From Aerolutibacter ruishenii (lineage in GTDB: Bacteria > Pseudomonadota > Gammaproteobacteria > Xanthomonadales > Xanthomonadaceae), in assembly GCF_007830115.1 (NCBI RefSeq), contig NZ_VLKP01000009.1, positions 1 through 42,261 of the forward strand: a stretch of DNA of 42,261 nucleotides, written 5' to 3'. A model generated the notes under the pieces. The model was not told where the DNA came from, searched no databases, and worked only from the letters and a program-made list of their open reading frames with translations. Numbering within the stretch: the first letter of the stretch is position 1; each line of letters starts with the position of its first letter. A program made the translations under genes and the position numbers. Positions 7,592-16,679 of the stretch are shown in pieces.

Positions 7592-9001
7592 TCAGCGCAG
7601 CAGGCTCAGGACGCCCTGCGGTGCCTGGTTGGCCTGGGCCAGCATCGCGGTGCCGGCCTGGGTCAGGATCTGCGTGCGGGTCAGCTCCGCGGTTTCCTTC
7701 GCGAAGTCGGTGTCGCGGATGCGGCTGCGCGACGCGGTCAGGTTCTCGGAGGTGGTGTTGAGGTTGGCGATGACCGACTGGAAGCGGTTCTGGATGGCAC
7801 CCAAGTCGGCGCGGCTCGAAGTGATCCGCTCCAAGGCCGCGTCCATGGACGTGATCGCGGTGTTGGCGCCGCCGACCGTGCTGATGTCAATGGCGCTGAG
7901 GGCCGTGCCGGTCGCCGCCAGGGCCTTCGCGGCGGGAGCGAAAGCACCGGTGAACGAAACGTTGCCGGAAGCGCCCGCCGGAGCGCGGTAGGTGACGTCG
8001 ATCGTCGCGCCCGTCGTGCCGGCCGCCATGCCGAAGTCGGCGATCGTCGTGCCGACGGCAGTGCCGAGGGCAAAGCCGGAGACGGTCACGTTGCGGCCGT
8101 CGGCGGCGACCATGCTGATGCCGGAGCCGGTGTCGGTGGCCACCACGCCGGTGGTGGACGAGACCGCGTTGATGGCGGCCAGGGCGTTGGAGCGGTTGGT
8201 GCTGGCGTTCGTCGTCGCGTTCAGGGAAATTTGCTGGCCGTTCAGGCTGAAGCTGGCGGTGCCACCTGTGGTGGTGGTTACGGCTTGCGCTGCGGCCGCC
8301 ACTGACGTGGCGTCGGCGCTGGCCGACAGGCCGGCGATGCCCGACGCATTCAGTGCATTGGCGATGGCCTTCGCATCATTTGCAATCGTGCCCAGCGAGG
8401 TCGTGGTGGTGCCGATGGTGATCGACTGCGCCGCGGGCGTGTCGCTCGCGGTACCGATGCTCTGGTTGGTGAAGGTCGCGCCGGTGAACTGGCCGAGGGC
8501 GCTTGCACGGGCGTTGGCGACGCTGGACACGGTAATCGTCTGGCCGGCGTTCGCGCCTACCTGGAACTGCTGGGCGGAGAACGTGCCGTCGAGCAGCTTT
8601 GCGCCGTTGAACTCGGTCTGGGTCGCAACGCGGTCGATTTCCGCAACCAGCTGGGAGACTTCGGACTGGAGCGCCTGGCGGTCGGACGCCGAGTTGGTGG
8701 CGTTGGCCGACTGCACGGCCAGTTCGCGGATACGCTGCAGGTTGTTGCCGACTTCCGCCAACGCGCCTTCGGCGGTCTGCGCCAACGAGATGCCGTCGTT
8801 GGCGTTGCGGGACGCCTGGTTCAGGCCGCGGATCTGGGTGGTGAAGCGCTCGGAAATGGCCAGGCCGGCGGCGTCGTCCTTGGCGCTGTTGATGCGCAGG
8901 CCCGACGACAGGCGCTGGATGGTGGTACCGAGGCTGGCGTTGTTGGTCGCGAGGTTGCGCTGCGAGTTCAGCGACATCACGTTGGTGTTGATCATGGACA
9001 T
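7592..9001 (-). CDS. fliC: Flagellin FliC
   Basis: 469 residues. Conserved D0/D1 ends: MSMINTNVMSLNSQRNLATN at the start, ending TQILTQAGTAMLAQANQAPQ plus GVLSLLR. The middle (about residues 170-370) is Ala/Thr/Gly-rich and variable, and makes the protein roughly 70 residues longer than typical Xanthomonas flagellin. The flg22-like region starts at residue 29 (QRLSSGLRINSAKDDAAG) with Asp43. The TLR5-contact stretch LQRIRELAVQ is present near residue 89. An AGGAG site nine bases before the ATG at 9001 favours this start over the ATG six bases later. Monocistronic: FliA promoter upstream, UUCG terminator downstream. The only flagellin gene in the window. Confidence 0.97.
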   Translation of the reverse strand: MSMINTNVMSLNSQRNLATNNASLGTTIQRLSSGLRINSAKDDAAGLAISERFTTQIRGLNQASRNANDGISLAQTAEGALAEVGNNLQRIRELAVQSANATNSASDRQALQSEVSQLVAEIDRVATQTEFNGAKLLDGTFSAQQFQVGANAGQTITVSSVANARASALGQFTGATFTNQSIGTASDTPAAQSITIGTTTTSLGTIANDAKAIANALNASGIAGLSASADATSVAAAAQAVTTTTGGTASFSLNGQQISLNATTNASTNRSNALAAINAVSSTTGVVATDTGSGISMVAADGRNVTVSGFALGTAVGTTIADFGMAAGTTGATIDVTYRAPAGASGNVSFTGAFAPAAKALAATGTALSAIDISTVGGANTAITSMDAALERITSSRADLGAIQNRFQSVIANLNTTSENLTASRSRIRDTDFAKETAELTRTQILTQAGTAMLAQANQAPQGVLSLLR

Positions 9002-9104
9002 TGCATTGGTCTCCTGGGTAGCGATGCCGGCGTAGGTCAGGGCGTTGCCGGTGGGTTCCGCAGGGGCTTGCCGTTCCGTCCGGCCCTGTCCGCTGCTGAG
9101 CTAG

Positions 9105-9131
9105 CTAACGGCGTTGTCAAGAGGATCTTTA
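9105..9131 (-). promoter_or_regulatory. Sigma-28 (FliA) promoter of fliC
   Basis: Minus strand reads TAAAGATC-N11-GCCGTTAG, with five of eight positions in -35 and six of eight in -10 matching the FliA consensus, at exact spacing. The leader is about 95 nt. Confidence 0.85.
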
Positions 9132-9134
9132 GCG

Positions 9135-9148
9135 AAATTCCGGAATTT
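9135..9148. promoter_or_regulatory. 14-bp palindrome just upstream of the fliC promoter
   Basis: AAATTCCGGAATTT is a perfect palindrome ending 3 bp before the fliC -35 box and about 15 nt after the flgL stop. It is followed on the plus strand by a T-run (7 T, 9146-9152). It may be an operator or a weak end for flgL transcripts. Confidence 0.45.
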
Positions 9149-9162
9149 TTTTGACCTGCTGC

Positions 9163-10383
9163 TCAAAGCTTGCTGAACAACGACATGCCCTGCGCCTGCA
9201 GGATGGTCTTCTGCGCGGCTTCCAGCGCCACCAGCTGCAGGTTGAGCCGGCTGATGGCCTCGGCGTAGTCGGTGTCGCGCAGTGTCGACAGCGATTCGGC
9301 CAGCGACACTTCCTGCAGGCTGCGGTCGTCGTTGGCGGTGTCGATGTTGGCCAACCGCCCGCCCACATCTGAGCGCAAGGCCAGCATGTGGTCCTGCGCG
9401 GTGGCGATGTCGGCGATGGCGCTGCCGAAGGCATTGGCGCGTTGTGCGGCGTCGGCGGGCGTGGTGCCGGGCGAGGACAACGCATCGGCCAGCGCCTGCA
9501 ACGTGGCGAACACGTCCTGGTTGGGCGCGGGCTGCAACGTGAAGCTGTCGCCGGCGACCGGACTGCCGGTCACGCGGAATTCCACCCCCAGTCCCGCCGA
9601 AGCCGGCGGCACCGCGGCACCGCTGCTCCAGCTGCCGCCGACGGTAGGGCTCAGCGGGTTGCCCGCGCCGTCCACGATTTCGTAGGCGTCCGGCGCGGTG
9701 AAGCGCAGCGTGAGTGCCGCGCCGCTCCAGTTCGCCGCATTGGTGACCTGGGCGGTCTGCAGCATGCCGCTGCCGGTGTTGGTACCGCCGGCCGTGCCGC
9801 GCACCTGCCCATCGCCGGTGCGCACGCGCATGAACACCGCGCTGCCCGGGTCGCCATCGGTGATGGCCACATCCGGCGCCACGTCCACGCGGTTGCGCCC
9901 GTCGTCGCCGTGGTAGGCGACGCTGCCGGCGTTGTCCACGAACGGCGTCACGCCATCGCGCGTACCGGCGAACAGGCGGCGCCCGTTGCCGTCATCGCGA
10001 TTGGCAATGTCCAGCAGGTTCTGCCGCAACTGCACCACTTCCGCGGCAATCGCCTTGCGGTCGGCGGGAGACAGTGCGCCGGTGTTGGCCTGGATGGACA
10101 GCTCCCGTGCGCGGGTGAGGTTGTCGTTGGCGTCCTGCAGCGCGTTCTCCTGCAGGCGCAGCCGGTGGTCGACGCGGTCGGCGTTGCGGCCGAACTGCTC
10201 CAGCGCGGCCTGCACGTGGTCCAGCCGCTGCGCGGTGGCCATGCCGATGGGGTCGTCCTTGGCCTGGGGGAGCTTGCTGCCGCTGGTGAGCTGCTGCTGG
10301 GTGCGGGCAACGTCGGCCTGCCGCGCAAGCAGGCTGCCGAGTCCCTGCATGTGCAGGCTTTCGGTGGACAGGCGCAGGGTCAT
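9163..10383 (-). CDS. flgL: Hook-filament junction protein FlgL (HAP3)
   Basis: 406 residues. The N-terminal helix MTLRLSTESLHMQGLGSLLA and the repeat of flagellin-like coiled coil (TQQQLTSGSKLPQAKDDPIG) identify FlgL. The C-terminus (DTDYAEAISRLNLQLVALEA plus AQKTILQAQGMSLFSKL) is the matching D0 helix. FlgL with FlgK joins hook to filament. Its ATG is 18 nt after the flgK stop, and it is the last gene of the flgB-flgL operon; only a weak palindrome follows. Confidence 0.95.
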   Translation of the reverse strand: MTLRLSTESLHMQGLGSLLARQADVARTQQQLTSGSKLPQAKDDPIGMATAQRLDHVQAALEQFGRNADRVDHRLRLQENALQDANDNLTRARELSIQANTGALSPADRKAIAAEVVQLRQNLLDIANRDDGNGRRLFAGTRDGVTPFVDNAGSVAYHGDDGRNRVDVAPDVAITDGDPGSAVFMRVRTGDGQVRGTAGGTNTGSGMLQTAQVTNAANWSGAALTLRFTAPDAYEIVDGAGNPLSPTVGGSWSSGAAVPPASAGLGVEFRVTGSPVAGDSFTLQPAPNQDVFATLQALADALSSPGTTPADAAQRANAFGSAIADIATAQDHMLALRSDVGGRLANIDTANDDRSLQEVSLAESLSTLRDTDYAEAISRLNLQLVALEAAQKTILQAQGMSLFSKL

Positions 10384-10401
10384 GTGGGCTCCTTCGCGAC
10401 G

Positions 10402-12276
10402 TCAGCGGCGCACGGCGCCGAGCAGGGACTGGAACATGGTGTCGGCGGTGGCGATCACCTGCGCGGCGGCCTGGTAGGCCTGCTGGAAGCGCAGCATGTT
10501 GGCGGCCTCCTCGTCGAGGTTCACGCCGGACACGGATTCGCGCTCGGCCACCACCTGGTCGTGGATGGCCTGCTGGGCTTTCAAGTTGAGCTCTGCGTGG
10601 CGGGCGCCGCTGCCCACGCGCGCGGTGAGCTGCGTCATCGCCGCGGTGACGTCCATGCGGCCGCCGTCCAGCACGTCCTGGCCGTCCACACCCGCCAACA
10701 GGCGCGCATTGGCGTTGTCGGACGAACGCGGTCCGGTGCGGCCCAGCGTGATCTCGTCACCCGCGGCCGGGGCGCCGTCCAGTACCAGCGACCAGCCGCT
10801 GCCCGTGATGGTGTCGCCGGGCGCATAGGCCACCGGCGGACCGCCATCGAGGCTGTAGGTGTTGGCATCGATGAAGCTGATGTTGGCGCCAGCGAACGAG
10901 GCGAACGCCGTGGCGTCGGTGATGCGCGCGGAGCCGCCGGTCACGTTGCCCAGGTTGCCGCTGTCCAGGCCCACGGTCATGGGGGCGGCCGCCGCGATGC
11001 GGCTGGGGTCGGACAAGGCCACCTGGATACCCGCCGCGGCCTGCGCCGTCGGGCGCAACAGGAACCGGTCCCCGGCCGCCGCCGTGTTGGACACCACCAG
11101 CTCCACGCCCTCCACCCGCAGCGGGTCGGCAGCGGTACCGGTACCGGTGACACTGACGGCCTGTCCGGTTTCGGCACGGATGGCGCTCCAGTTGCTGCCG
11201 TCGAAGCGCATTACCAGGTCATGCCCGGTCAGCGCGCCCACGTCGGCCACGCGCGTGGTGAAACTTGCATTGCCGGTATTGGTGGCGTGTTCGTTGATAT
11301 GCGGCGGCGGCAGGGTGAAGAAATCGCTGCCCGCTGCGCCGGTGTAGTCCACGCCGCCGCGCTGCACTGCATTGAAGGTTTCGGCGAAAGCGGTGGCCAG
11401 GCGCCCGAGTTCGGCGCGGGCCGGATCCAGCGTGCTGGCGCGGAACTCGAGCAGTCCGCCGATTTCGCCCGACACCGCGCCCTGCGGCAGGGCGATCGTG
11501 CCGCCCGGCGTCTGCAGGGCCAGTTGCATACGGTCGGCCTGGTAGGGGTCGGCCGTGGTGGACAGCGGCATCGCCTTGGTGCCCAGCACCATGGGCTGCC
11601 CGCCGGCGGTGAACACGTTCAGTGCCCCGTCGTCCTGCAGCACGGCATTGCCCCCCACCAGCGCGGACAACTGGCCCACGCGCAGTTCGCGCTGGTCCAG
11701 CAGGTCGGGAGTGACGTTCGTACCGGCGGAGAGGATGTCCCGGTTCAGCAGGGCCACTTCGCCGGCCAACTGGTTGGCGGCGGCGACCTGGCCTTGCAGG
11801 CGCGCCTCGGTATCCGCGCCGACCTGGGCCAGATGGCTGTCGAGCGAGCGCCAGCGCGCGGCCAGTTGTTCCCCGGTGGTCAGCAGCTGGCTGCGCGCGG
11901 CCGACGAGGTCGGGTCGGCGACCACGCCCTTGGCCGCACTGAAGAATGCCGACCAGCTGGTGGACAAGCCGGTCGTGGGGTTCGAAACCAGCTTGTCCAC
12001 GCGCGACGACAGGTCGGCCAGCTGGGTCAGGCGTCCCAGTTCACCGCTGCTGTCCACCTGCCGGGCGAACACCAGGCCGTCGGCCAGCCGTTGCAGGCGC
12101 GCCACGTCCACGCCGTTGCCGATGGCGCTGGAACCATGGCCAGGGCGCGCTTCCAGCTCCACCCGTTGCCGGCTGTAGCCGGGCGTGGCGGCATTGGCCA
12201 CGTTGTGGCTGACGGTCGACAGCGCACGCTGGAAGGCCAGGAGCGCGGAACTGCCGGTGGAGAGCACATCGGCCAT
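10402..12276 (-). CDS. flgK: Hook-filament junction protein FlgK (HAP1)
   Basis: 624 residues, normal length. The rod/hook family motif appears near the start (LLAFQRALSTVSHNVANAAT followed by PGYSRQRVELEA). The C-terminal domain ends SGVNLDEEAANMLRFQQAYQ plus AAAQVIATADTMFQSLLGAVRR, the usual axial-protein signature. The central part is a repetitive beta-rich region like flagellin D2/D3. FlgK is the first junction protein on the hook. It starts 5 nt after the flgJ stop. Confidence 0.96.
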   Translation of the reverse strand: MADVLSTGSSALLAFQRALSTVSHNVANAATPGYSRQRVELEARPGHGSSAIGNGVDVARLQRLADGLVFARQVDSSGELGRLTQLADLSSRVDKLVSNPTTGLSTSWSAFFSAAKGVVADPTSSAARSQLLTTGEQLAARWRSLDSHLAQVGADTEARLQGQVAAANQLAGEVALLNRDILSAGTNVTPDLLDQRELRVGQLSALVGGNAVLQDDGALNVFTAGGQPMVLGTKAMPLSTTADPYQADRMQLALQTPGGTIALPQGAVSGEIGGLLEFRASTLDPARAELGRLATAFAETFNAVQRGGVDYTGAAGSDFFTLPPPHINEHATNTGNASFTTRVADVGALTGHDLVMRFDGSNWSAIRAETGQAVSVTGTGTAADPLRVEGVELVVSNTAAAGDRFLLRPTAQAAAGIQVALSDPSRIAAAAPMTVGLDSGNLGNVTGGSARITDATAFASFAGANISFIDANTYSLDGGPPVAYAPGDTITGSGWSLVLDGAPAAGDEITLGRTGPRSSDNANARLLAGVDGQDVLDGGRMDVTAAMTQLTARVGSGARHAELNLKAQQAIHDQVVAERESVSGVNLDEEAANMLRFQQAYQAAAQVIATADTMFQSLLGAVRR

Positions 12277-12281
12277 GGTCT

Positions 12282-13292
12282 TCAGCCCCGGGTGGTGGCC
12301 GGCAGCGCGTCAATGGCGCGGCGCAGCGTGGTGCCATTGGCAATGGCGGAAATCTTGGCGGCGTAGCTCGGGTCGGTGGCATAGCCCGCCGACTGCAGCG
12401 CCGAAGCGAAGCGGTGCACGTCGTCGCCGGTGCCGCGCGCCGCGGCATAGCGCGGCGACTGCAGCAGGCGTGCATAGTCGGCAAAACTTTCCGCCGCCGA
12501 ACCATAGGCGCGGAAGTCGGCGCGTTCGCTTACCCGCGCGCCACCGACGAACTCATGGGTGGCCGCGCTGACGCGGGCACCACCCCAGGATTGGCCAGCC
12601 TTGATGCCGAACAGGTTGTGCGAGGCCACGTCGCCGCCCGTGCCCACCAGGCGACGTCCCCAGCCGGTTTCCAGTGCCGCCTGCGCGACCAGCGCCTTGG
12701 CCGGCACGCCCAGTTCGTCGGCGGCCTTGCGTGCGTGCGGCCAGACCGAGCGCACGAAGGCCTCGGGACTGCTGCAGTCCAGGGGCGCCGCGGGGTCACA
12801 GGCGGCCGCGGCATCGGGCGCCGCCAACGACGGCGGCAACGCGGTCGTCGGCAGCGCTGCCATCGACACGCCGCTGTGGCTGGGGGCCAACGCCAGGCCG
12901 CCATCCGTGGAAAGCGGCATCGGCGCCGCCGCCGGTACCGACAGCGGCAGCCCGGCAGGCGTGCCGGTGGTCCCGGGCAGCGGCAGCGGTGCATCCGGTG
13001 CGGTCACCGCCGGTGTGGTGCCCATGCTCCGCTCCAGCTGCTGCATGATCATCGGCGCCAGCCCCAGGCCACGGCCCTTCGCCAGTTCCTTCGCCAGCTG
13101 CTGGTCGTACATCTCGCGGTAGGTGGTGTTGTCGCCGCCCAGCGGATCGCCGAAGCTGGCGCTGCGCATGGACTTGATCAGCATGTGCGCGAACTGCGTT
13201 TCCAGCTCGCGCGCGGCCTTCTCGATGCGCTCGCGCGATGCGCCCCCACTGGGCGTCAACGGCAGTCCGGCAGCGGAAGGCAGCGCGATCAC
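12282..13292 (-). CDS. flgJ: FlgJ, rod scaffold and peptidoglycan hydrolase
   Basis: 336 residues, two domains. Residues 20-95 are the rod-binding domain (RELETQFAHMLIKSMRSASF, then MYDQQLAKELAKGRGLGLAP). A proline/alanine-rich linker (95-165) leads to a glucosaminidase domain with the catalytic Glu in LVAQAALETGWGRR, followed by HNLFGIKAG and the FRAYGSAAESFADYARLL block. FlgJ caps the growing rod in the periplasm and cuts the cell wall so it can pass. Two-domain FlgJ is usual in gammaproteobacteria. The linker contains two Cys about 12 residues apart (AACDPAAPLDCSS), uncommon for the family. Confidence 0.95.
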   Translation of the reverse strand: MIALPSAAGLPLTPSGGASRERIEKAARELETQFAHMLIKSMRSASFGDPLGGDNTTYREMYDQQLAKELAKGRGLGLAPMIMQQLERSMGTTPAVTAPDAPLPLPGTTGTPAGLPLSVPAAAPMPLSTDGGLALAPSHSGVSMAALPTTALPPSLAAPDAAAACDPAAPLDCSSPEAFVRSVWPHARKAADELGVPAKALVAQAALETGWGRRLVGTGGDVASHNLFGIKAGQSWGGARVSAATHEFVGGARVSERADFRAYGSAAESFADYARLLQSPRYAAARGTGDDVHRFASALQSAGYATDPSYAAKISAIANGTTLRRAIDALPATTRG

Positions 13293-13295
13293 GGC

Positions 13296-14393
13296 TCAGA
13301 TCACCTCGAGTTCGGCGCGCAGTGCCCCGGCCCGCTTCAGCGCCTCGAGGATGGCGACGATATCGCCCGGCGCCGCACCGACTGCGTTGACCGCGCGCAC
13401 GATCGCCTCCAGCGAGGTGCCGCCTTCGAACATGAACATGCGGCCGCCGTCCTGGCGCACGTCCACGCTTGACTTGGGCACCACGGCGGTGCGCCCGTTG
13501 CCGAACGGCTCGGGCTGGCTGACCTGCATGTCCTCCACGATGGACACCGTCAGCGAGCCGTGCGCCACCGCTGCGGGCAGCACGCTTACCTGGCCGCCCA
13601 TCACCACCGTGCCGGTGCGCGAGTTGACGATGACCTTGGCCGCAGCCGCGCCCGGGGCCACGTCCATGGATTCGAGTTGCGCGAGGAAGGCGATACGGTC
13701 GCCGGCCGGCGGTGTCACCTCGATGGTGACGCCGTCCAGCGCACGCGCGTGCCCGGCACCGAACACACCATCGATCGCCGACACGATGCGTGCGGCGGTG
13801 GTGAAATCGGCGCGGTGCAGGTTCAGTGTCACCGGCCCCGATTGCGCGCCGCCCGGCACGGCGCGCTCCACGATGGCTCCGTTGGGAATGTTGCCGCCGT
13901 TGGGGGCATTGACCGAGATCCGAGAGCCGTCCTTGCCCGACGCGCCAAAGCCGCCCACCACCAGGTTGCCCTGCGCGATCGCATAGACCTGGCCATCGGC
14001 GCCGCGCAACGGCGCCATCAGCAGGCTGCCGCCGCGCAGCGAACCGGCGTTGCCGATCGACGAGACGGTCACGTCGATGCTCTGGCCCGGCTTGGCGAAT
14101 GCCGGCAGTTCGGCATGGATCGCCACCGCCGCCACGTTCTTCAACTGCGGGTTGACGCCCGGCGGAATGCTGACGCCCAGCTGGTCCAGCATCGACTTCA
14201 GGCTCTGCACGGTGAACGGCGTCTGGCTGGTGCGGTCGCCGCTGCCATCCAGGCCCACCACCAGTCCGTAGCCCACCAGCGGGTTGCCGCGGACTCCGGC
14301 CACCTGGGCGAGGTCCTTGATGCGCTCGGCGTGCGCCGCGGGCACCGCCAGGGCGGTGAGGGCGGCGATCAGCAGGGGGACCAGGATGCGCAT
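13296..14393 (-). CDS. flgI: Flagellar P-ring protein FlgI
   Basis: 365 residues with a Sec signal peptide ([22 protein letters not shown], cut before ERIKDLAQ). The mature start [21 protein letters not shown] plus [21 protein letters not shown] is diagnostic of FlgI, as are the C-terminal [20 protein letters not shown] and [20 protein letters not shown]. FlgI forms the ring in the peptidoglycan layer that serves as a bushing for the rod. It starts 8 nt after the flgH stop and ends 3 nt before flgJ. Confidence 0.97.
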   Translation of the reverse strand: MRILVPLLIAALTALAVPAAHAERIKDLAQVAGVRGNPLVGYGLVVGLDGSGDRTSQTPFTVQSLKSMLDQLGVSIPPGVNPQLKNVAAVAIHAELPAFAKPGQSIDVTVSSIGNAGSLRGGSLLMAPLRGADGQVYAIAQGNLVVGGFGASGKDGSRISVNAPNGGNIPNGAIVERAVPGGAQSGPVTLNLHRADFTTAARIVSAIDGVFGAGHARALDGVTIEVTPPAGDRIAFLAQLESMDVAPGAAAAKVIVNSRTGTVVMGGQVSVLPAAVAHGSLTVSIVEDMQVSQPEPFGNGRTAVVPKSSVDVRQDGGRMFMFEGGTSLEAIVRAVNAVGAAPGDIVAILEALKRAGALRAELEVI

Positions 14394-14401
14394 GGATCGC
14401 C

Positions 14402-15106
14402 TCAGTAGGGGAATGCGGCGGAATTGAAGAAGCGTCCCAGCCAGCCCATCGCATTGGAGCGGGCCAGCGTGCCGCGCCCGCCATAGACGATGCGCGCATC
14501 GCCCACCCGGTCGGACGTGATGCGGTTGTCAGGACCGATATCGGCGATGCGGACGATGCCTTGAACCTGCACCACCTCGTCGCCCTGGTTCAGGCGCACG
14601 CGCTTCTCGCCGCCCACCAGCAGGTTGCCGTTGCCCAGCGCCTGCAGCACGCGCACGGTGACGTTGCCGTCCAGCTCGTTGCTCTGGGTCGAGTTGCCGT
14701 TGCCGTCAAAGCCGCGACTGCCTTCGATCTCCGCCTGCAGCACCGGCTTGCCGTTGAGCGTCACGCCCTGGCCGAAGATCGTGGGCGCGGCCATGCCGAC
14801 GCTGCTGTCCTTGGCCACGCTGGTCTTGGCCGCCGTGCGCGCGCTGGTGCTTTCCACCAGCACGATGGTCAGCAGGTCGCCCACCTCGCGCGCCTTGTTG
14901 TCCTGGAACAGGCGCAGGCCGCCGCCGCCGGCGTAGATCGAGCCGGACGAAGCGGCAGCGGGGACCGAAGCCGGCGCCGATGCGCCCGCCGCAGCCGGTG
15001 CCACCGGCGGCGCGAACGTGCGCACGTCGCCCATCGTGGCGGCGCAGCCGGCCAGCACGGGCAGGGTGAGCAGGGCGGACAGGGCAAGGCGCTTCATGGC
15101 GGTCAC
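14402..15106 (-). CDS. flgH: Flagellar L-ring lipoprotein FlgH
   Basis: 234 residues from a GTG at 15106, which overlaps the flgG stop (GTGA), or 231 from the ATG at 15097 ([18 protein letters not shown]); both keep the lipoprotein signal with lipobox LAGC. No clear ribosome site settles the choice. Family motifs: [60 protein letters not shown], then [20 protein letters not shown] and the C-terminal [14 protein letters not shown]. FlgH forms the outer-membrane ring. An Ala/Pro-rich stretch at residues 30-52 follows the lipidated Cys. Confidence 0.95.
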   Translation of the reverse strand: MTAMKRLALSALLTLPVLAGCAATMGDVRTFAPPVAPAAAGASAPASVPAAASSGSIYAGGGGLRLFQDNKAREVGDLLTIVLVESTSARTAAKTSVAKDSSVGMAAPTIFGQGVTLNGKPVLQAEIEGSRGFDGNGNSTQSNELDGNVTVRVLQALGNGNLLVGGEKRVRLNQGDEVVQVQGIVRIADIGPDNRITSDRVGDARIVYGGRGTLARSNAMGWLGRFFNSAAFPY

Positions 15107-15888
15107 AGCTGGTTGTTGAGGTAAGCCAGCATCTGGTCGGTGGTCGAGATCGCCTTGGCGTTGGTCTCGTAGGCGCGCTGGGTCTCGATCATCGACACCA
15201 GCTCTTCCACCACGTTGACGTTGGAGCCTTCCAGCGCGCCCTGCACCAGCCGGCCCACGCCGCCGGTGCCGGGCGCGCCGCCCTGCGCCGGGCCGCTGGC
15301 GCCGGTTTCCAGGTACAGGTTGCCGCCGATGGCCTGCAGGCCCGCCGGGTTGACGAAGTCGGTCAGGGTCAGCGCGCCCACCTGCACCGACTCGGCCTGC
15401 CCGGCCACCTGCACGCTGACCGTGCCGTCGGCCGCGATCGACACGCTCTGCGCGCCCTCGGGAATCTGCAGGCCCGGCTGCACCGGGTAGCCCTCGCCGG
15501 TGACCATCTCGCCCTGGGCGTTGATCTGGAAGCTGCCGTCACGGGTGTAGGCGCTGCTGCCGTCGGGCATCAGCACCTCGAAGAAGCCGCGGCCGTTGAT
15601 GGCCACGTCCAGCGCATTGCCGGTCTGCGCGAGGTTGCCCTGTGCGTGCTGCTTGGCGGTGGTGGCCACGCGCACGCCCGTGCCGACCTGCAGGCCGGTG
15701 GGCAGCTGGGTCTGCTCGGAGGAGGCGCCGCCGGGCTGGCGCACGGTCTGGTACAGCAGGTCCTCGAAACTGGCCCGGTCGCGCTTGAAGCCGGTCGTGC
15801 CCACGTTGGCAAGGTTGTTGGAGATGACCGCCATGCGCGTCTGCTGCGCATCGAGGCCGGTCTTGGCGATCCACAGGGCCTGGGTCAT
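15103..15888 (-). CDS. flgG: Distal rod protein FlgG
   Basis: 261 residues, the near-invariant length of FlgG. It begins [20 protein letters not shown] and has the axial motif [19 protein letters not shown]. The FlgG-specific part is [20 protein letters not shown], and the C-terminus ends [20 protein letters not shown] plus [20 protein letters not shown]. FlgG builds the distal rod through the P and L rings. It lies 29 nt after flgF and overlaps the GTG start of flgH. Confidence 0.97.
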   Translation of the reverse strand: MTQALWIAKTGLDAQQTRMAVISNNLANVGTTGFKRDRASFEDLLYQTVRQPGGASSEQTQLPTGLQVGTGVRVATTAKQHAQGNLAQTGNALDVAINGRGFFEVLMPDGSSAYTRDGSFQINAQGEMVTGEGYPVQPGLQIPEGAQSVSIAADGTVSVQVAGQAESVQVGALTLTDFVNPAGLQAIGGNLYLETGASGPAQGGAPGTGGVGRLVQGALEGSNVNVVEELVSMIETQRAYETNAKAISTTDQMLAYLNNQL

Positions 15889-15917
15889 GGCAAATCCTCG
15901 GTCATCATCGGTAGGGG

Positions 15918-16661
15918 TCAGCGCGTCGACAGCAGGGCGTTGGCGGCGCGGGCGTTCTCATCACCGGTATGCAAGACCCGTACCTGCATCTCGAACTGGC
16001 GCGAGAGTTGGATCATTGACACCAGCATCGCGGTGCCGTCGACGTTGCTGCCCTCCACCGCGCCGGCCACCAGCGACGGGCCGTTGGCGGCGGGCGGGGT
16101 GGTGCCGGGGGCGGCGCGCATCAGCCCGTCATCGCCGCGCACCAGCGCGTCGGTGCGGGCTTCGACCACGTTCAGCCGGCCCACCGTGGTCAGCGTGGAG
16201 GCGGGCTGACCCTGCGGCACGATCGACACCGTGCCGTCGGCGCCGATGTCCAGCGACTGGTGCGGCGGCACCGCCATCGGCGCGCCCCCCGCATCCAGCA
16301 CCGGCAGTCCGGTGCCCGTGACCAGCATGCCGTTGGGCGTCAGGCGCAGGTCGCCGGCCCGGGTGTAGGCCACGCCGCCGGCGGGGTCCTGCACCGCCAG
16401 CCAGCGGTCCTGGCGCAGGGCCACGTCCAGCGGGTTGCCGGTGTTGGTGACCGCGCCGCCGGCATCGCTGACCCCGAAGGTGCGGCTGGAGGCCGCCACC
16501 CGCGAAGCGAACCCCGGGCCCGCCACCGGCACCGCCACGGTGCCGTTGAGCGTGGCCTGGAAGCCGACGGTGTTGGCATTGGCCAGGTTGTGCGACACCG
16601 ATGCCTGCGTGCGCAGCGTGGCGCTGGCGCCGGTCATCGCGACATACAGGCTCTTGTCCAT
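15918..16661 (-). CDS. flgF: Proximal rod protein FlgF
   Basis: 247 residues. The N-terminal motif [20 protein letters not shown] then [17 protein letters not shown], and the C-terminal [20 protein letters not shown] plus [20 protein letters not shown], are those of FlgF, one of the proximal rod subunits secreted by the export apparatus. It starts 18 nt after the flgE stop. The second residues, [11 protein letters not shown], separate it from FlgG. Confidence 0.95.
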   Translation of the reverse strand: MDKSLYVAMTGASATLRTQASVSHNLANANTVGFQATLNGTVAVPVAGPGFASRVAASSRTFGVSDAGGAVTNTGNPLDVALRQDRWLAVQDPAGGVAYTRAGDLRLTPNGMLVTGTGLPVLDAGGAPMAVPPHQSLDIGADGTVSIVPQGQPASTLTTVGRLNVVEARTDALVRGDDGLMRAAPGTTPPAANGPSLVAGAVEGSNVDGTAMLVSMIQLSRQFEMQVRVLHTGDENARAANALLSTR

Positions 16662-16679
16662 GGCGGCTCAGCCCCGGCC

